A DNA stretch of 64,000 bases from Sinonovacula constricta (Eukaryota; Mollusca; Bivalvia; Cardiida; Solecurtidae): assembly GCA_007844125.1 (NCBI GenBank), contig CM017565.1, positions 13,630,618 to 13,694,617 on the forward strand, written 5' to 3'. A program made the position numbers and the translations under genes. The notes under the pieces are model-generated. The model was not told where the DNA came from. It ran no database searches and saw only the letters and a list, made by a program, of their open reading frames with translations. Shown here piece by piece: positions 23,446 through 35,445 of the stretch; within the stretch, counting starts at the first letter, position 1; every line of letters begins with the position of its first letter.

Positions 23446-23815
23446 AGAGAATTCCAACCTGCCCCCTCAGCACCCCAGCCCCCAACAACTCATTCATTCC
23501 AACCTGCCCCCTCAGCACTCCACCCCCAACAACTCATTCATTCCAACCTGCCCCCTCAGCACCCCACCCTCCAACAACTCATTCATTCCAACCTGCCCCC
23601 TCAGCACCCCAACCCCCAACAACTCATTCATTCCAACCTGCCCCCTCAGCACCCCAACAACTCATTCATTCCAACCCGCCCCCTCAGCACCCCACCCCCC
23701 AACAACTCATACATTCCAACCTGCCCCCTTAGCATCCCCCCCCCCCCCAACAACTCATTCATTCCAACCCGCCCCCTCATCCCCCCCCCCCCCCCCCAAC
23801 AACTCATTCATTCCA
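23446..23815 (+). repeat. C-rich minisatellite, about 45-bp unit, 8 copies
   Basis: The unit contains CATTCCAACCTGCCCCCTCA, GCACCCCA and CAACAACTCATT. Spacing varies around 44-45 bp through changes in the C runs. The last two units have pure C runs of 13 (23736-23748) and 17 (23781-23797), a slippage-prone site likely to vary between individuals and between assemblies. The complementary strand is strongly G-rich. Confidence 0.95.
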
Positions 23816-25060
23816 ATAATGCATAGGACAAATTAGTATAAAAGGTATAAACTTTCATGCCAGAAGGTTTTCCTGGTATTTGTCTGAGATCAGCCTCCAT
23901 CAATGGATACTGAAAGACTGGCGTGAGTACTATTGTATTGTGAGTATTCTATTTGTTTGGCAGACTGTAATATGTTGGTGTAGCTTTTTACTGATCAATG
24001 GCAATGATCTAGTTTCATACCACTGCTGCCTCTTCAACCTTCTTGTATAAAATGGTTTACACAACTGCCAAAACCATTCAAAGAAAGCAATTTATTTTTA
24101 TGTTCTCAAAATTTCTATGCACCAACAGTTGTAGATCTAGCAATGTTCATCTTATAGTGTTGATGCCTTCACAAAGTGCTAAAATGTAGAAAACATTAAA
24201 TGAGAAAGGCTTTAAGCGATTGGTGTTGTCATAAAACTAACCATAAGTTTGAGTAGATTAGTTACAATAATGATATGTTGGTGCACTAACTTGCATAAAC
24301 TTGAAGAGCTGAAAGTGGAAGAATGTAAAATATATGATGACATGACGCAGGTACAAACTGTGGTATAGGTAGGGGAGATTATTCACTGTTGTGCACATGA
24401 ATAAACTTTCAGTAATCAGTTACCAACCCCAAAGACTTTTTAAAAGAGACTATTCTACAAGTTTAGATGTTTTTATATCAGGGTATAAGTCAATTTCTGC
24501 AATGTGTATAAATTCTAAATTTGCAAAACATCCTAACACCATAGCCTACCAAATTGTAGATATTGCAAAATCTGGTAAAGAAAGAAATCCTAGAAATATA
24601 AAAAGAACAGGTACTTCTAGAGCAATGTGAATACCAAATAACCAGGCTCTAGGCCTTATAGTTTCTGACCAAAAGACTTTCTAAGTTTTACTATATAGCC
24701 ATACTGAAAAATGACCAAGCCCCTGGCTATATCAAAGTTGAAATCATTCTTGTCCCAACTGCTGCCCTTCATACAAGAAAAAGTTCCTGCAACAATTTCT
24801 TCCCCAACATAGAGAACATAATTATTGTGACAATTGCTGCCCTACATAGAAAAAATAACTCTTGTGCCTTACATACAAGGCATCCTTCATGTGACACTTA
24901 CTGTCCAGTACTGCACTAACCTTGTAACAATACTGTTAGATACTGTACCACACTCTACATATCATTGTATCTAAGGTTTGGTTGAGAAATGTACACCATA
25001 TTACTGTGTTAATGCAGTGCATGTAGGTATTCTAGAACAATGGTGTATTTAAGTTCTATA
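23816..25060. other. Unique spacer
   Basis: No array, SINE or convincing exon. Short fragments around 24770-24900 share 'CAACTGCTGCCC/CAATTGCTGCCC...ACATA' at loose intervals, a possible very degenerate repeat. Confidence 0.45.
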
Positions 25061-26922
25061 TGATGCCATGAGAAAAGAGAGGAGATCTCTGGGAGGTTTT
25101 GATTGGGGGCTCCATCTCAGGTTTGATGCTATGAGAAAAGAGATCTCTGGGAGGTTTTGATTGAGGGCTCCATCTCAGGTTTGATGCTATGAGAAAAGAG
25201 ATCTCTGTGAGGTTTTGATTGAGGGCTCCATCTCAGGTTTGATGCTATGAGAAAAGAGATCTCTGGGAGGTTTTGATTGGGGGCTCCATCTCAGGTTTGA
25301 TGCTATGAGAAAAGAGATCTCTGGGAGGTTTTGATTGAGGGCTCCATCTCAGGTTTGATGCTATGAGAAAAGAGATCTCTGGGAGGTTTTGATTGGGGGC
25401 TCCATCTCAGGTTTGATGCTATGAGAAAAGAGATCTCTGGGAGGTTTTGATTGAGGGCTCCATCTCAGGTTTGATGCTATGAGAAAAGAGATCTCTGGGA
25501 GGTTTTGATTGGGGGCTCCATCTCAGGTTTGATGCTATGAGAAAAGAGATCTCTGGGAGGTTTTGATTGGGGGCTCCATCTCAGGTTTGATGCTATGAGA
25601 AAAGAGATCTCTGGGAGGTTTTGATTGAGGGCTCCATCTCAGGTTTGATGCTATGAGAAAAGAGATCTCTGGGAGGTTTTGATTGGGGGCTCCATCTCAG
25701 GTTTGATGCTATGAGAAAAGAGATCTCTGGGAGGTTTTGATTGAGGGCTCCATCTCAGGTTTGATGCTATGAGAAAAGAGATCTCTGGGAGGTTTTGATT
25801 GGGGGCTCCATCTCAGGTTTGATGCTATGAGAAAAGAGATCTCTGGGAGGTTTTGATTGAGGGCTCCATCTCAGGTTTGATGCTATGAGAAAAGAGATCT
25901 CTGGGAGGTTTTGATTGGGGGCTCCATCTCAGGTTTGATGCTATGAGAAAAGAGATCTCTGGGAGGTTTTGATTGGGGGCTCCATCTCAGGTTTGATGCT
26001 ATGAGAAAAGAGATCTCTGTGAAGTTTTGATTGGGGACTCCATCTCAGGTTTGATGCTATGAGAAAAGAGATCTCTGGGAGGTTTTGATTGAGGGCTCCA
26101 TCTCAGGTTTGATGCTATGAGAAAAGAGATCTCTGGGAGGTTTTGATTGGGGACTCCATCTCAGGTTTGATGCTATGAGAAAAGAGAGATCTCTGTGAAG
26201 TTTTGATTGGGGACTCCATCTCAGGTTTGATGCTATGAGAAAAGAGATCTCTGGGAGGTTTTGATTGAGGGCTCCATCTCAGGTTTGATGCTATGAGAAA
26301 AGAGATCTCTGGGAGGTTTTGATTGGGGACTCCATCTCAGGTTTGATGCTATGAGAAAAGAGATCTCTGGGAGGTTTTGATTGGGGACTCCATCTCAGGT
26401 TTGATGCTATGAGAAAAGAGATCTCTGGGAGGTTTTGATTGGGGGCTCCATCTCAGGTTTGATGCTATGACAAAGACCAGAGATCTCTGTGAAGTTTTGA
26501 TTGGGGACTCCATCTTAGGTTTGATGCTATGAGAAAGACGAGAGATCTCTGTGAAGTTTTGATTGAGGGCTCCATCTCAGGTTTGATGCTATGAAAAGAG
26601 AGATCTCTGTGAAGTTTTGATTGAGGGCTCCATCTCAGGTTTGATGCTATGAGAAAGACGAGAGATCTTTGTGAAGTTTTGATTGGGGACTCCATCTCAG
26701 GTTTGATGCTATGAGAAAGAAGAGAGATCTCTGTGAAGTTTTGATTGGGGGCTCCATCTCAGGTTTGATGCTATGAGAAAGACAAGAGATCTCTGAAGTT
26801 TTGATTGGGGACTCCATCTCAGGTTTGATGCTATGAGAAAGACGAGAGATCTTTGTGAAGTTTTGATTGGGGGCTCCATCTCAGGTTTAAAGATATAAGA
26901 AGAGAGGAGATCTCTGGAAAGT
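25061..26922 (+). repeat. Minisatellite, 58-bp unit, about 32 copies, dimeric
   Basis: The unit contains GAGATCTCTGGGAGGTTTTG, ATTGGGGGCTCCATCTCAGG and TTTGATGCTATGAGAAAA. In the first two thirds, units with GGGGGCT and GAGGGCT largely alternate, giving a 116-bp dimer periodicity. From about 26010 the GTGAAGTTTTG / GGGGACT subfamily appears. From about 26465, units have GAGAAAGACGAGAGATCT (about 60 bp). The array therefore changes subfamily along its length. Confidence 0.97.
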
Positions 26923-27007
26923 TATTGAATAACAATAATGTCATAAATATTTATTTTCAGACACCTTTAAACAGCATTATATCCCAGATAATGTTGTTAC
27001 ACCTCCA
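26923..27007. other. Short spacer between arrays
   Basis: About 85 bp, including two loosely related ACACCT...AACA(A/G)CATTAT stretches. Confidence 0.4.
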
Positions 27008-27488
27008 AACAACATTATCTCTATCATGTGATAATGTGTTATCTATATCCATGTGATAATGTGTTATCTTTATCCATGTGATAATGTGTTATCTCTATCC
27101 ATGTGATAATGTGTTATCTCTATCCATGATAATGTGTTATCTCTATCCATGTGATAATGTGTTATCTCTATCCATGTGATAATGTGTTATCTATATCCAT
27201 GATAATGTGTTATCTCTATCCATGTGATAATGTGTTATCTATATCCATGTGATAATGTGTTATCTCTATCCATGTGATAATGTGTTATCTCTATCCATGT
27301 GATAATGTGTTATCTATATCCATGATAATGTGTTATCTCTATCCATGATAATGTGTTATCTATATCCATGTGATAATGTGTTATATATATCCATGTGATA
27401 ACATGTTATCTCTATCCATGATGTGTTATCTATATCCATGATAATGTGTTATCTCTATCCATGTGATAATGTGTTATCTCTATCCATG
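27008..27488 (+). repeat. Minisatellite, 25-bp unit, about 19-20 copies
   Basis: The unit is CCATGTGATAATGTGTTATC plus TCTAT or TATAT. Several 23-bp units lack TG (CCATGATAATG) and two near the end are shorter still (CCATGATGTGT). The TCTCTATCC/TATATATCC alternation shows no simple order. Confidence 0.96.
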
Positions 27489-28765
27489 ATGTGTCCTCAT
27501 CACTGAACATGTCCCTTATAAGTTCCAACATTGTGGGCAGATGTGTGCCATAGTTCTCTACGATTGAAGAAGTGGTCTTTGGATGATGTACAGTTATCTG
27601 ATTGGTCATCGTGAATCCCATATCATATCTGACATTTTTTAAGAATAAGGACAGCAGTACAACTTAGTTGGTCAAATTTCAGTTTAATTATATATAAATG
27701 ATTATTGACTAGTTTTATAAAGTTTACCATCTTAAGAGATGCATTAATAATCCAATGCTTTGCCTCAGTACCAATTTTAATAAAAGGATGTTGGTCAGGG
27801 TTTGATAGATAGACAAAAAAGGTTAATGGTGCAAGACAATGATTTGTGCTGAGATTCACTTTCATCTTCCTTTTATGTCTAAATACAGTCATTTTATTTC
27901 CATCATGACTGTCTCTATCAACATTTGTGTTATTACTAAAGAAATCAATGACTAGAACACAAGGCCAGTGCAATAAAGACGGTCAATGGGTGTGGATTTT
28001 TTATTAAACATGTCTTACTATTCAGAGCCCAGTCTTCTAAGGTGTTAAAAGTCTGGTTTGCTTTTTGTTTAATGACTCATCACAGATTTTTTCTTACTTT
28101 TACAGTTGGCTTGCATGTGAAGAATACCTTGGTCCTGTGCCTTTTCATGTTTTGGTATATGTTGCAATGCTCATAGGACTTTGTCGTATATTCTTATTAA
28201 TACTGATATTTGAGTCTAACAGTGACATACAAGCTTAACTATACTCTGTTATTTTTTGGCAGGCACCTTGTACAAGGCTTTCAAATTGAGTTAAAATAGA
28301 ATTATGACCAATTTATTTCTAATAATGTTTCAGTATAAATTCAGGTGTATGATGGTACAATGTAGATTGTATGTAAAAGTTATGAAGATAATAATACACT
28401 AGGGGCATAGTCAGATGTATAAAGGAAGTAAACACTAATTGAACACATATAGTTGTTGTTGTAAACAGCTTACAATACATTTTTAAAATTACACAAAGTA
28501 TAAGATGAACATGTATTAATTCAGACTGTATTTTTGTTTGCTACTATATAAGGAATATTATAATATAATTGATAATATAGGTATAAAGCCTAAATTTCCA
28601 GATACTCACACTTTTCTGCAAGCTTATATGACTTTTATACAAAAAGCATTTTATGATCATTAATGGTTGGACAATTATGGGAGTAAAACATTGGAGGTGA
28701 TTGATAACTTTGCACCTATTAGAAACAATATTGTGTTCATTGATTTTTTCCATTTTATTTTTTAT
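27489..28765. other. Unique AT-rich spacer
   Basis: A minus-strand frame of about 116 codons (27623-27973) is the longest non-repeat frame in the window. It has no recognisable motif and no strong splice borders, so it is not called as a gene. Confidence 0.45.
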
Positions 28766-28841
28766 GATGATGATAATAATAATAATAATGATAATAATAA
28801 TAATAATAATAATTATAATAATAATAATTATAATAATAATA

Positions 28842-28891
<50 letters not shown>
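28766..28891 (+). repeat. (AAT)n followed by (ATT)n, palindromic microsatellite
   Basis: About 75 bp of ATAATAATA-type repeats (with ATG and ATT interruptions) switch directly into about 50 bp of ATTATTATT. The two halves are reverse complements, so the single strand can fold into a long A/T hairpin. Poly-Ile and poly-Asn/poly-Tyr frames across it are artefacts. Confidence 0.95.
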
Positions 28892-28892
<1 letters not shown>

Positions 28893-31049
28893 ACCAAACT
28901 AATAATAGTATACAGACTTTTTGCAATGAGGCTGCATGTCTAATCTCCCTTGTAGCTTCAAGCAATAAGTTTGGAATATGACACAATGCTTAGTTGTTAA
29001 ACAACATACTGAACAATGGTCACTGATAGAGTGGGTAAAACAAACATTACGCTGTTTGGACAAATTGACTATAGATGTTCAATAATAGCAGAAAAAGTGG
29101 AACTGACCCAGTGAGAGCTGGCTGATCATCATTATGCTTTTTATATACATTCAAAATAATCAAATCACACCAAGATCCCATTAGATTAATGATCGCATTG
29201 CTATGTGATATGGATGTGTATCTGATCTAACAGATACCACCCTGTTATCAATTACTTTAATGATCGAAGAAATCAGTACAAAGAGGGATAACGAGTGTTA
29301 TCTGAGAATTTCTCAACTCCATGATGTAAAACTCAACTTCATGATGTAAAAATAATCCTTCTTGAAGGAGTGGTTTGGTCTTGAGTTTATGTTGATGTTG
29401 AAGATTAGATGTCATGGGTAATTTATTATTTCCACACACATAAATGATATTTTTTCTCCACAGTAATAGATAGATTAGGAAATATCCATGTCCTTAAATA
29501 ATTGCAACGTCAGAAATCAGCACAAAAAAATTGATGGCTGCATCAACAAACTTCCTGTTCCAAATAATAGTAAAAGCCCACTAGAGATTTATTGTGACAT
29601 TGTAAAGCAGAGGCTAAACAGATGACCAGTTGAGTTCCAACTGTAAGAAGTTTTAATTATCTGATAATATTTATATAATTTCAATATTATTTTGTTAAAT
29701 TATCCATAGTTTAAAAGAAATCTTAAGTACACCTTATTCTTTCTGTAAGACACTAATGCTTATAAATAAGCAATCTTTTGGAAAGATAAATTAACACTGA
29801 ATTTCATCCAAAATCTTAACTGGCTCATATGTGGATTGTTAAGTGCATGCTAACATCTTATAAATTAGACATTAATTAAATCTCAACAGCTTTAGCAGCT
29901 TCAGTCTGACATGTCTGATAATTCTTATAGTACTTATACTACTGGTATATCATTAATTACCTAACAGAATGGGGGTTTGAAGTTGACACATGATGAGTAA
30001 GAAGAGGTTGGAGTTCTTCCCAAACAGCAGCATATTTAATCAAGGATCTTTCATCTGAACTCTTAGCGTACCAAGGTCTTGGAAAAGCAGTGTAGATGCT
30101 GACCATCTAGCTTCTGATGGAGGCTGCCTGATCAAGATCTGCATGTTTTGTTCCCTAGATTTGAACCCAGCTTAAGGATATTAAGAGCATAGCTCTCATT
30201 AGCTACCATTCTAGACAGATGAATGCTCAGATTGCCAGCCCATGAAATTATATCTAATATACCCAGCTGGGACTCTGACCTGCCAGAAAGTGATTAAAAG
30301 CACATGAAGTGCAGTTTTGTGTAACATTCTAACCTCTATACTTGCCAACATTCTGAACAGATCTGACAAGCAGTATGAATCTTAGCCAAACAGGAATTGT
30401 GTATTTTTCCAAGTCAAAGTAAGTAAACTGACAGTATATTGTTACTTTTATCATCTTGCTCATTACAACAAAAGCAACATTAGAAACATTCTTAGATGGC
30501 CTGATTCCTCAATGACACCACAGCCACGTAACATTTTTCTCAACATGACTGAAGCTGCAAACAATTTCCAGTGCTACCTACAACATAATGCCAGATGCAC
30601 ATACAATGTAATGAAAGGTATCTAACTCCCATTATCCTCCTTCTGTATGACCTGTTTTTCAATTTCTATGCATAAACTAGAGCAGTTTCTGTTAAAAGGT
30701 AATGCTTCATGCTTACATCTTAATCCTTTGATTCTTTGTGCTATTACAGGAGCTAAACGGGAACAGTAACAAGGAATTGGCATCATTTTGTGAAGACATT
30801 TTGACAAGGACAGTTCTGCTTTTCTTCTCCAGAGCAAAGTCCTTATAAGGTTCTGTCATGTTAAACATTATTTTATCAGATTTCTGATGTTATCAGCAAT
30901 AAATATTGCAGACTTGAATGGGCAAAATGAATTTGTATACAAACATTTGATATCATTTGGAGGTCACCTTAATAAGAAACTAAGGTGTAGAGGCACACTT
31001 ATTCACTAGAAGAAGCTTGTCCCCTTCAAGATAATTCATGTATAAAGCT
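28892..31049. other. Unique spacer with one exon-like segment
   Basis: No array is present until 31050. A short direct repeat (ACTCCATGATGTAAAA / ACTTCATGATGTAAAA) is at 29315-29351. The exon-like segment 30750-30848 is listed separately. Confidence 0.5.
30750..30848 (+). CDS. Candidate terminal exon, unrecognised protein
   Basis: TTCTTTGTGCTATTACAG (ending at 30749) is one of the best acceptor contexts in the window. It is followed in phase 0 by 32 open codons, ELNGNSNKELASFCEDILTR then TVLLFFSRAKSL, and TAA. The other two plus frames stop within about 20 nt. An internal donor TTTT|GTGAAG would make it a shorter internal exon. The minus strand is open over about 71 codons here too. No family recognised and no upstream partner proven. 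Confidence 0.28.
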   Translation, partial: ELNGNSNKELASFCEDILTRTVLLFFSRAKSL

Positions 31050-31904
31050 GGAAGTCAGACTCTATAGATCTGGTACAGCCCCTTCGAAGTGAAGCAAAAT
31101 GCCAGACCCTATAAATCTTTACAGCCCCTTGAAAATGAAGCCTGAAGCTAGCTCCTATAGTTCAAGTACAGGCCTTTGAAAGTGACGCCTGGAGCTAGCC
31201 CCTATAGTTCAGGTACATACCTCTAAAGGTACAGATTTAAGCTAGCCCCTATAGTTCGGGTACATACCTCTAAAGGTACAGATTTAAGTTAGATACTATT
31301 GTTCTGGTACATACCTCTAAAGGTACAGATTTAAGCTAACTCCTATAGTTTGGGTACATACCTCTAAAGGTACAGATTTAAGTTAGATACTATTGTTCTG
31401 GTACATACCTCTAAAAGTACAGATTTAAGCTAGCTCCTATAGTTCGGGTACATACCTCTAAAGGTACAGATTTAAGCTAGCCCCTATAGTTCTGGTACAT
31501 ACCTCTAAAGGTACAGATTTAAGCTAGCCCTTATAGTTCTGGTACATACCTCTAAAGGTACAGATTTAAGCTAGCCCCTATAGTTCTGGTACATACCTCT
31601 AAAGGTACAGATTTAAGCTAGCCCTATAGTTCTGGTACATACCTCTAAAGGTACAGATTTAAGCTAGCCCCTATAGTTCTGGTACATACCTCTAAAGGTA
31701 CAGATTTAAGCTAGCCCCTATAGTTCTGGTACATTCCTCTAAAGGTACAGATTTATGCTAGCCCCTATAGTTCTGGTACATACCTCTAAAAGTACAGATT
31801 TAAGCTAGCCCCTATAGTTCTGGTACATACCTCTAAAGGTACAGATTTAAGCTAGACACTATTGTTCTGGTACAGTTCTTTGAAAGTAAAGCATGATGCC
31901 AGAC
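31050..31904 (+). repeat. Minisatellite, 47-bp unit, about 18 copies
   Basis: The unit contains GCTAGCCCCTATAGTTCTGG, TACATACCTCTAAAGGTACA and GATTTAA. The first three units (31050-31200) are clearly diverged (CAGCCCCTTCGAAGTGAAG, CAGGCCTTTGAAAGTGACG). The homogeneous part starts near 31200. A unit variant with TTAGATACTATTG occurs twice in alternation near 31290 and 31390 and a related form recurs at the end (31850), evidence of block copying. Confidence 0.96.
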
Positions 31905-32466
31905 ATGATTAATGCCTGACTCTACAATGATGTCAGACTCTACAATGATGTCAGACTCTATGATGTAAGACTGTTTGATGATGTCAATATATATGATGAT
32001 GTCAGACTGAAATGATGTCAGACTCTATGATGATGTAAGACTGTATGATGATGTCAGACTGCAATGATGTCAGACTCTATGATGATGTAAGACTGTATGA
32101 TGATGTCAGACTGCAATGATGTCAGACTCTATGATGATGTAAGACTGTATGATGATGTCAGACTGCAATGATGTCAGACCCTATGATGATGTAAGACTGT
32201 ATGATGATGTCAGTATATATGTTGATTTCAGACTACAATTATGTCAGACTGCAATGATGTCAGACTCTCTGATGATGTAAGATTGTAAGATGATGTCAGT
32301 ATATATGTTGATGTCAGACTACAATGATGTCAAACTCTATGATGATATTAGACCCTTTGATAATGTTAAAAACTACAATGATGTCAGACTCTACAATGAT
32401 GTCAGACTTTACAATTATGTCAGACTCTTTGATTATGCAAGACTATGATTATGTCAGACTATAAGA
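31905..32466 (+). repeat. Minisatellite, about 17-bp basic unit in 52-bp trimers
   Basis: The basic unit is ATGATGTCAGACTGTA-like. In the centre three diverged basic units form a 52-bp higher-order repeat (CTCTATGATGATGTAAGACT, GTATGATGATGTCAGACT, GCAATGATGTCAGA) repeated about four times. The flanks are irregular. It abuts the 47-bp array directly but is unrelated to it. Confidence 0.93.
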
Positions 32467-33044
32467 TGATCCCTAAACGCAGCAGGGCAAATACCCCTTG
32501 TTACTCGCTTAAAGTCCTGGTTTATGTTGAGCAATATATTGTTTTTGCATTGCAGACAGCTCAATTAATGTTTCCATTACAGCAGAGTACTTGAGAGAGT
32601 CTAAGAAAAATAATGGCGCAAAAAGACATTCAGGAATATGGATAGTCAGAGAAATAGTATTACTTGAAGTGGTTGAGAATCTCTCTGGAGAATTGTTACT
32701 TGAAAATAAATGCTTTGGAAAAAACTCCGTGGCAACAGAGGTTTAAGAAAATGTGACTTTTGCTTATGACATTGACAACAGTTGATGAAGATAAAAATGA
32801 GAAACATACAGACTTATGCTACAAGAACTGATTTATTGATGTATTTAGTCTTCCTTCCTGTATTTGACAAGACCAGAAGAAACAGTGAGGATTCTGGTAA
32901 CTTCTGGGGTGTTTACTCAGATCAGGCATCAAGAGAATACCTGTAAGTCACCTTGCATGTAGGTGAAATCACATATAAACAAGAAGAAACAATATCCAAT
33001 TTTCCAGAAACAACTTTGGGCAGCTAATCAAATATTATATTAAC
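32467..33044. other. Unique spacer with one exon-like segment
   Basis: No array. The exon-like segment 32872-32942 is listed separately. Confidence 0.5.
32872..32942 (+). CDS. Candidate internal exon, unrecognised protein
   Basis: The tract TTAGTCTTCCTTCCTGTATTTGACAAG ends at 32871 (its last part is CTTCCTGTATTTGACAAG; an alternative AG lies at 32876). It is followed by 23 open codons plus two nucleotides and a GTAAGT donor at 32943. The peptide is TRRNSEDSGNFWGVYSDQAS then REY, entry phase 0 (or 2) and exit phase 2. The exit phase fits the entry of the plus-strand candidate at 42477. On the minus strand an open frame also exists (MPDLSKHPRSYQNPHC) but with a weaker donor. No family recognised. 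Confidence 0.3.
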
Positions 33045-33260
33045 AAGTTTTGTGTCTTTTGTTTTGTTTTTGTAACATCACACTGACACAGTTGCGATCA
33101 TATTGGAGACATCCAGCTAATTACTGGTGCAGGAAGTCCCCTTATATCTGGGTAGAATTACCAGTGCACCGCAAGTTAGCTGGAAAAGCTCCCCACATGA
33201 AAGTTCTTGACAGGACCGGAACTCAAACCCACAAGTTGAGGGGCTGAGGAGTTACAGAGA
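33045..33260 (+). repeat. Interspersed repeat 'GACATCCAGCT', copy 2
   Basis: It matches 3228-3425 in order: TTTTTGTAACATCACACTGA, GCGATCATATTGGAGACATC, CAGGAAGTCCCC, TCTGGGTAGAATTACCAG, GTTAGCTGGAAAAGCTCC, CATGAAAGTTCTTGACAGGA, ACTCAAACCCACA. It is more complete at the 5' side, and the copy at 57921-58060 matches it there in inverted orientation (TTGTTACATCACACTGA). Confidence 0.6.
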
Positions 33261-35221
33261 CTCTAACAAGTTTTATTCTTCCTAACTAAAAAGTTAATGA
33301 ATAAGTCCCTTCCTCTCATAAAAAATCAAGTAAGAAGAGAACCTTTCAACATTTTCATCTTTTTTAACAAAAGATGTTTCTATGTCAAACTAGCTGTGCT
33401 TATTTTTAAAGGAATTTTTCTTTGTATTATAAGCTGTTATTAAAAAACTTTTTTTAAAGATATTTTATATCTTTTTCCAGATTTGGTAAAGCAATTTGTA
33501 AAAAGATACAATTCCAAGCCATAGCATACAGACAATAATCTGTAAACAAAAAATGTTCAGAAGTGTATTGTATAAACACACTTGGCACATCTATTGTTAT
33601 GTTACAGTTTACATACTTCCCAGACATGTGTCTGGTGGTCTTCCTTCACCACAAAAGCTGCTATGTTGTTACTTTAATGATCATATTTGGATGCTGTGAT
33701 TTATTTATTTTTTAATTTAGCTCTGTGATTGCAGAACACTAACTTATCAGGGTTATCAGCTGAAGGTGAAGACCCCGATCAGTCAGTCCCCATTATTTAT
33801 AATATTTGCTATCATTATCAATACTTCTTGTTATCTAAGCATGAGGTTGTGAGCAAATAACTACAAATAACTAAACATGTAGTGGTGATAGTTAACACTA
33901 GTAGCACGCACACTATAGGTGCTAAACTTTGGCAGCTTCAAACAAGGAAACAAGTGATAAGAAAAGTGTTGATCTGCAATGGTCATAAAACATCCCCCTC
34001 CTATGACATTAGACCACCTGACTGATGTAAACATGAACGCTGACACTAATTTTCACTAAACTGTCTCAAACATGTCATAGTCTATCATCACCTGACAGAA
34101 ATTATCACAGTTTATTACGTTTTTGAAATTATAATTAGGCCTGTCAACTGTCTGACTGCCCCTGAAGATGTAGTGAGTAGAACATTAGCCTCTGGTCTAG
34201 GGGGTTAGATGTTTAATACTTAAAAGTCTAACAATGTTAAAGCTAAATGTTCTGTTGCATTAAAGGTCATCAAATATATGTAAACCTGGATTGGGGATAT
34301 TGGGGCATCATTTCTGCAGTCCATTGTAAGTCTAACAGAAGATGATTTTGAACACTGTCTATATGTACATTCTTTCTAAAATTATACATTAGCATGACAG
34401 TGATTTCTGGCAAAAATAGATCAACATCAGGACAGATTGCCCGTATGATTATATTATTATATGGTTTTCTTAGTTTAAAAATAGCTAACTGTGAAGCGTG
34501 GCTTAGATAGGAAATACCTATTTGTAATGATGAGTAATATGTTATAGTTCACTTTTTACATAGATGAAGGGCATCAATAACCAGCATTTTGCAAGACCTT
34601 TTTAGACAACAATAATTTATTAAGTTCTTTGAGAGAGAAAAACTGTTGGATACCACCTTTAAATCAACTTACATGAAAGGGATGGTCAAGTCTTGTCACA
34701 TTATTCAGGGTCCCAAATAAGGCTCCCCAGGTCTGTCAGTTTGGCGCATGGGCCAGTAGGAACTTACCAAGACCCATGCTACTGAAGTGTTATAATAATC
34801 TGACCAGGTATTAAACCATAACAACACTTAACATCCAAGTAACATCCCCAGGTGGACAGAATCCCTCTCACAAGTTCTCCAAGGCAGCTGTATGTGTACT
34901 TCAACACTCAACAGATTTGTAGATGGGGCACAAGGACAAAACACATAAATGATCTAGTGTCACTCATAGAAGTTCTAAACACACTGTCATGTTTGATCTG
35001 TTTGCATCATAATCAATTATTCATAAACATAATATTTCATCACTTTTCATTTTGTAACATAAAACAATATCTATAATATACATAAATATTAGAGTAGGCT
35101 ATGAATATTTTAGACTATTTCTTCAGGCTATGTAATACAAACAAATGGTTAATGCAAATTATTATGGAAATGGAGAAGGGAAGTTTTCCTGAAGAATGAT
35201 GAACTGGTATAGTTTCTGAAA
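33261..35221. other. Unique spacer with a partial repeat copy
   Basis: Apart from the partial inverted repeat at 33612-33700 nothing is recognised. The sequence is AT-rich with short interrupted frames. Confidence 0.5.
33612..33700 (-). repeat. Interspersed repeat 'GACATCCAGCT', partial copy 3
   Basis: Read on the minus strand it gives ATATGATCATTAAAGTAACA, then CAGCTTTTGTGGTGAAGGAA, GACCACCAGACACATGTCTG. This aligns with TGATCATTATAGTGACATCC, GTTTTGGTGGAGGAAGACCC and CAGGCACCTGTCTGG of copy 1. The 3' half is missing. Confidence 0.5.
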
Positions 35222-35445
35222 GCCTTGGAAAATTCAGGGACGGGATTCTGCCTGCCTTGGAAAATTCACAGGAGGCATTCTGTCCGCCTTGGAAACACAG
35301 GAGGGATTCTGTCCGCCTTGGAAAATTCAAGGGTGGGATTCTGCCTGCCTTGGAAAATTCACGGGAGGGATTCTGTCCAGCTTGGAAAATTCACAGGAGG
35401 GATTCTGACCACCTTGGAAAATTCACAAGAGAGATTCTGTCTGTA
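35222..35445 (+). repeat. Minisatellite, 32-bp unit, 7 copies
   Basis: The unit is CCTTGGAAAATTCACAGGAG plus GGATTCTGTCCG. One copy is 29 bp (CCTTGGAAACACAGGAGG). The 110-codon frame crossing it is a by-product. Confidence 0.94.

Noticed and set aside
27623..27973. A 116-codon minus-strand frame as a gene
   Set aside because: No motif recognised and no strong splice borders. Random frames of this size are expected across six frames of about 38 kb of non-repeat DNA.
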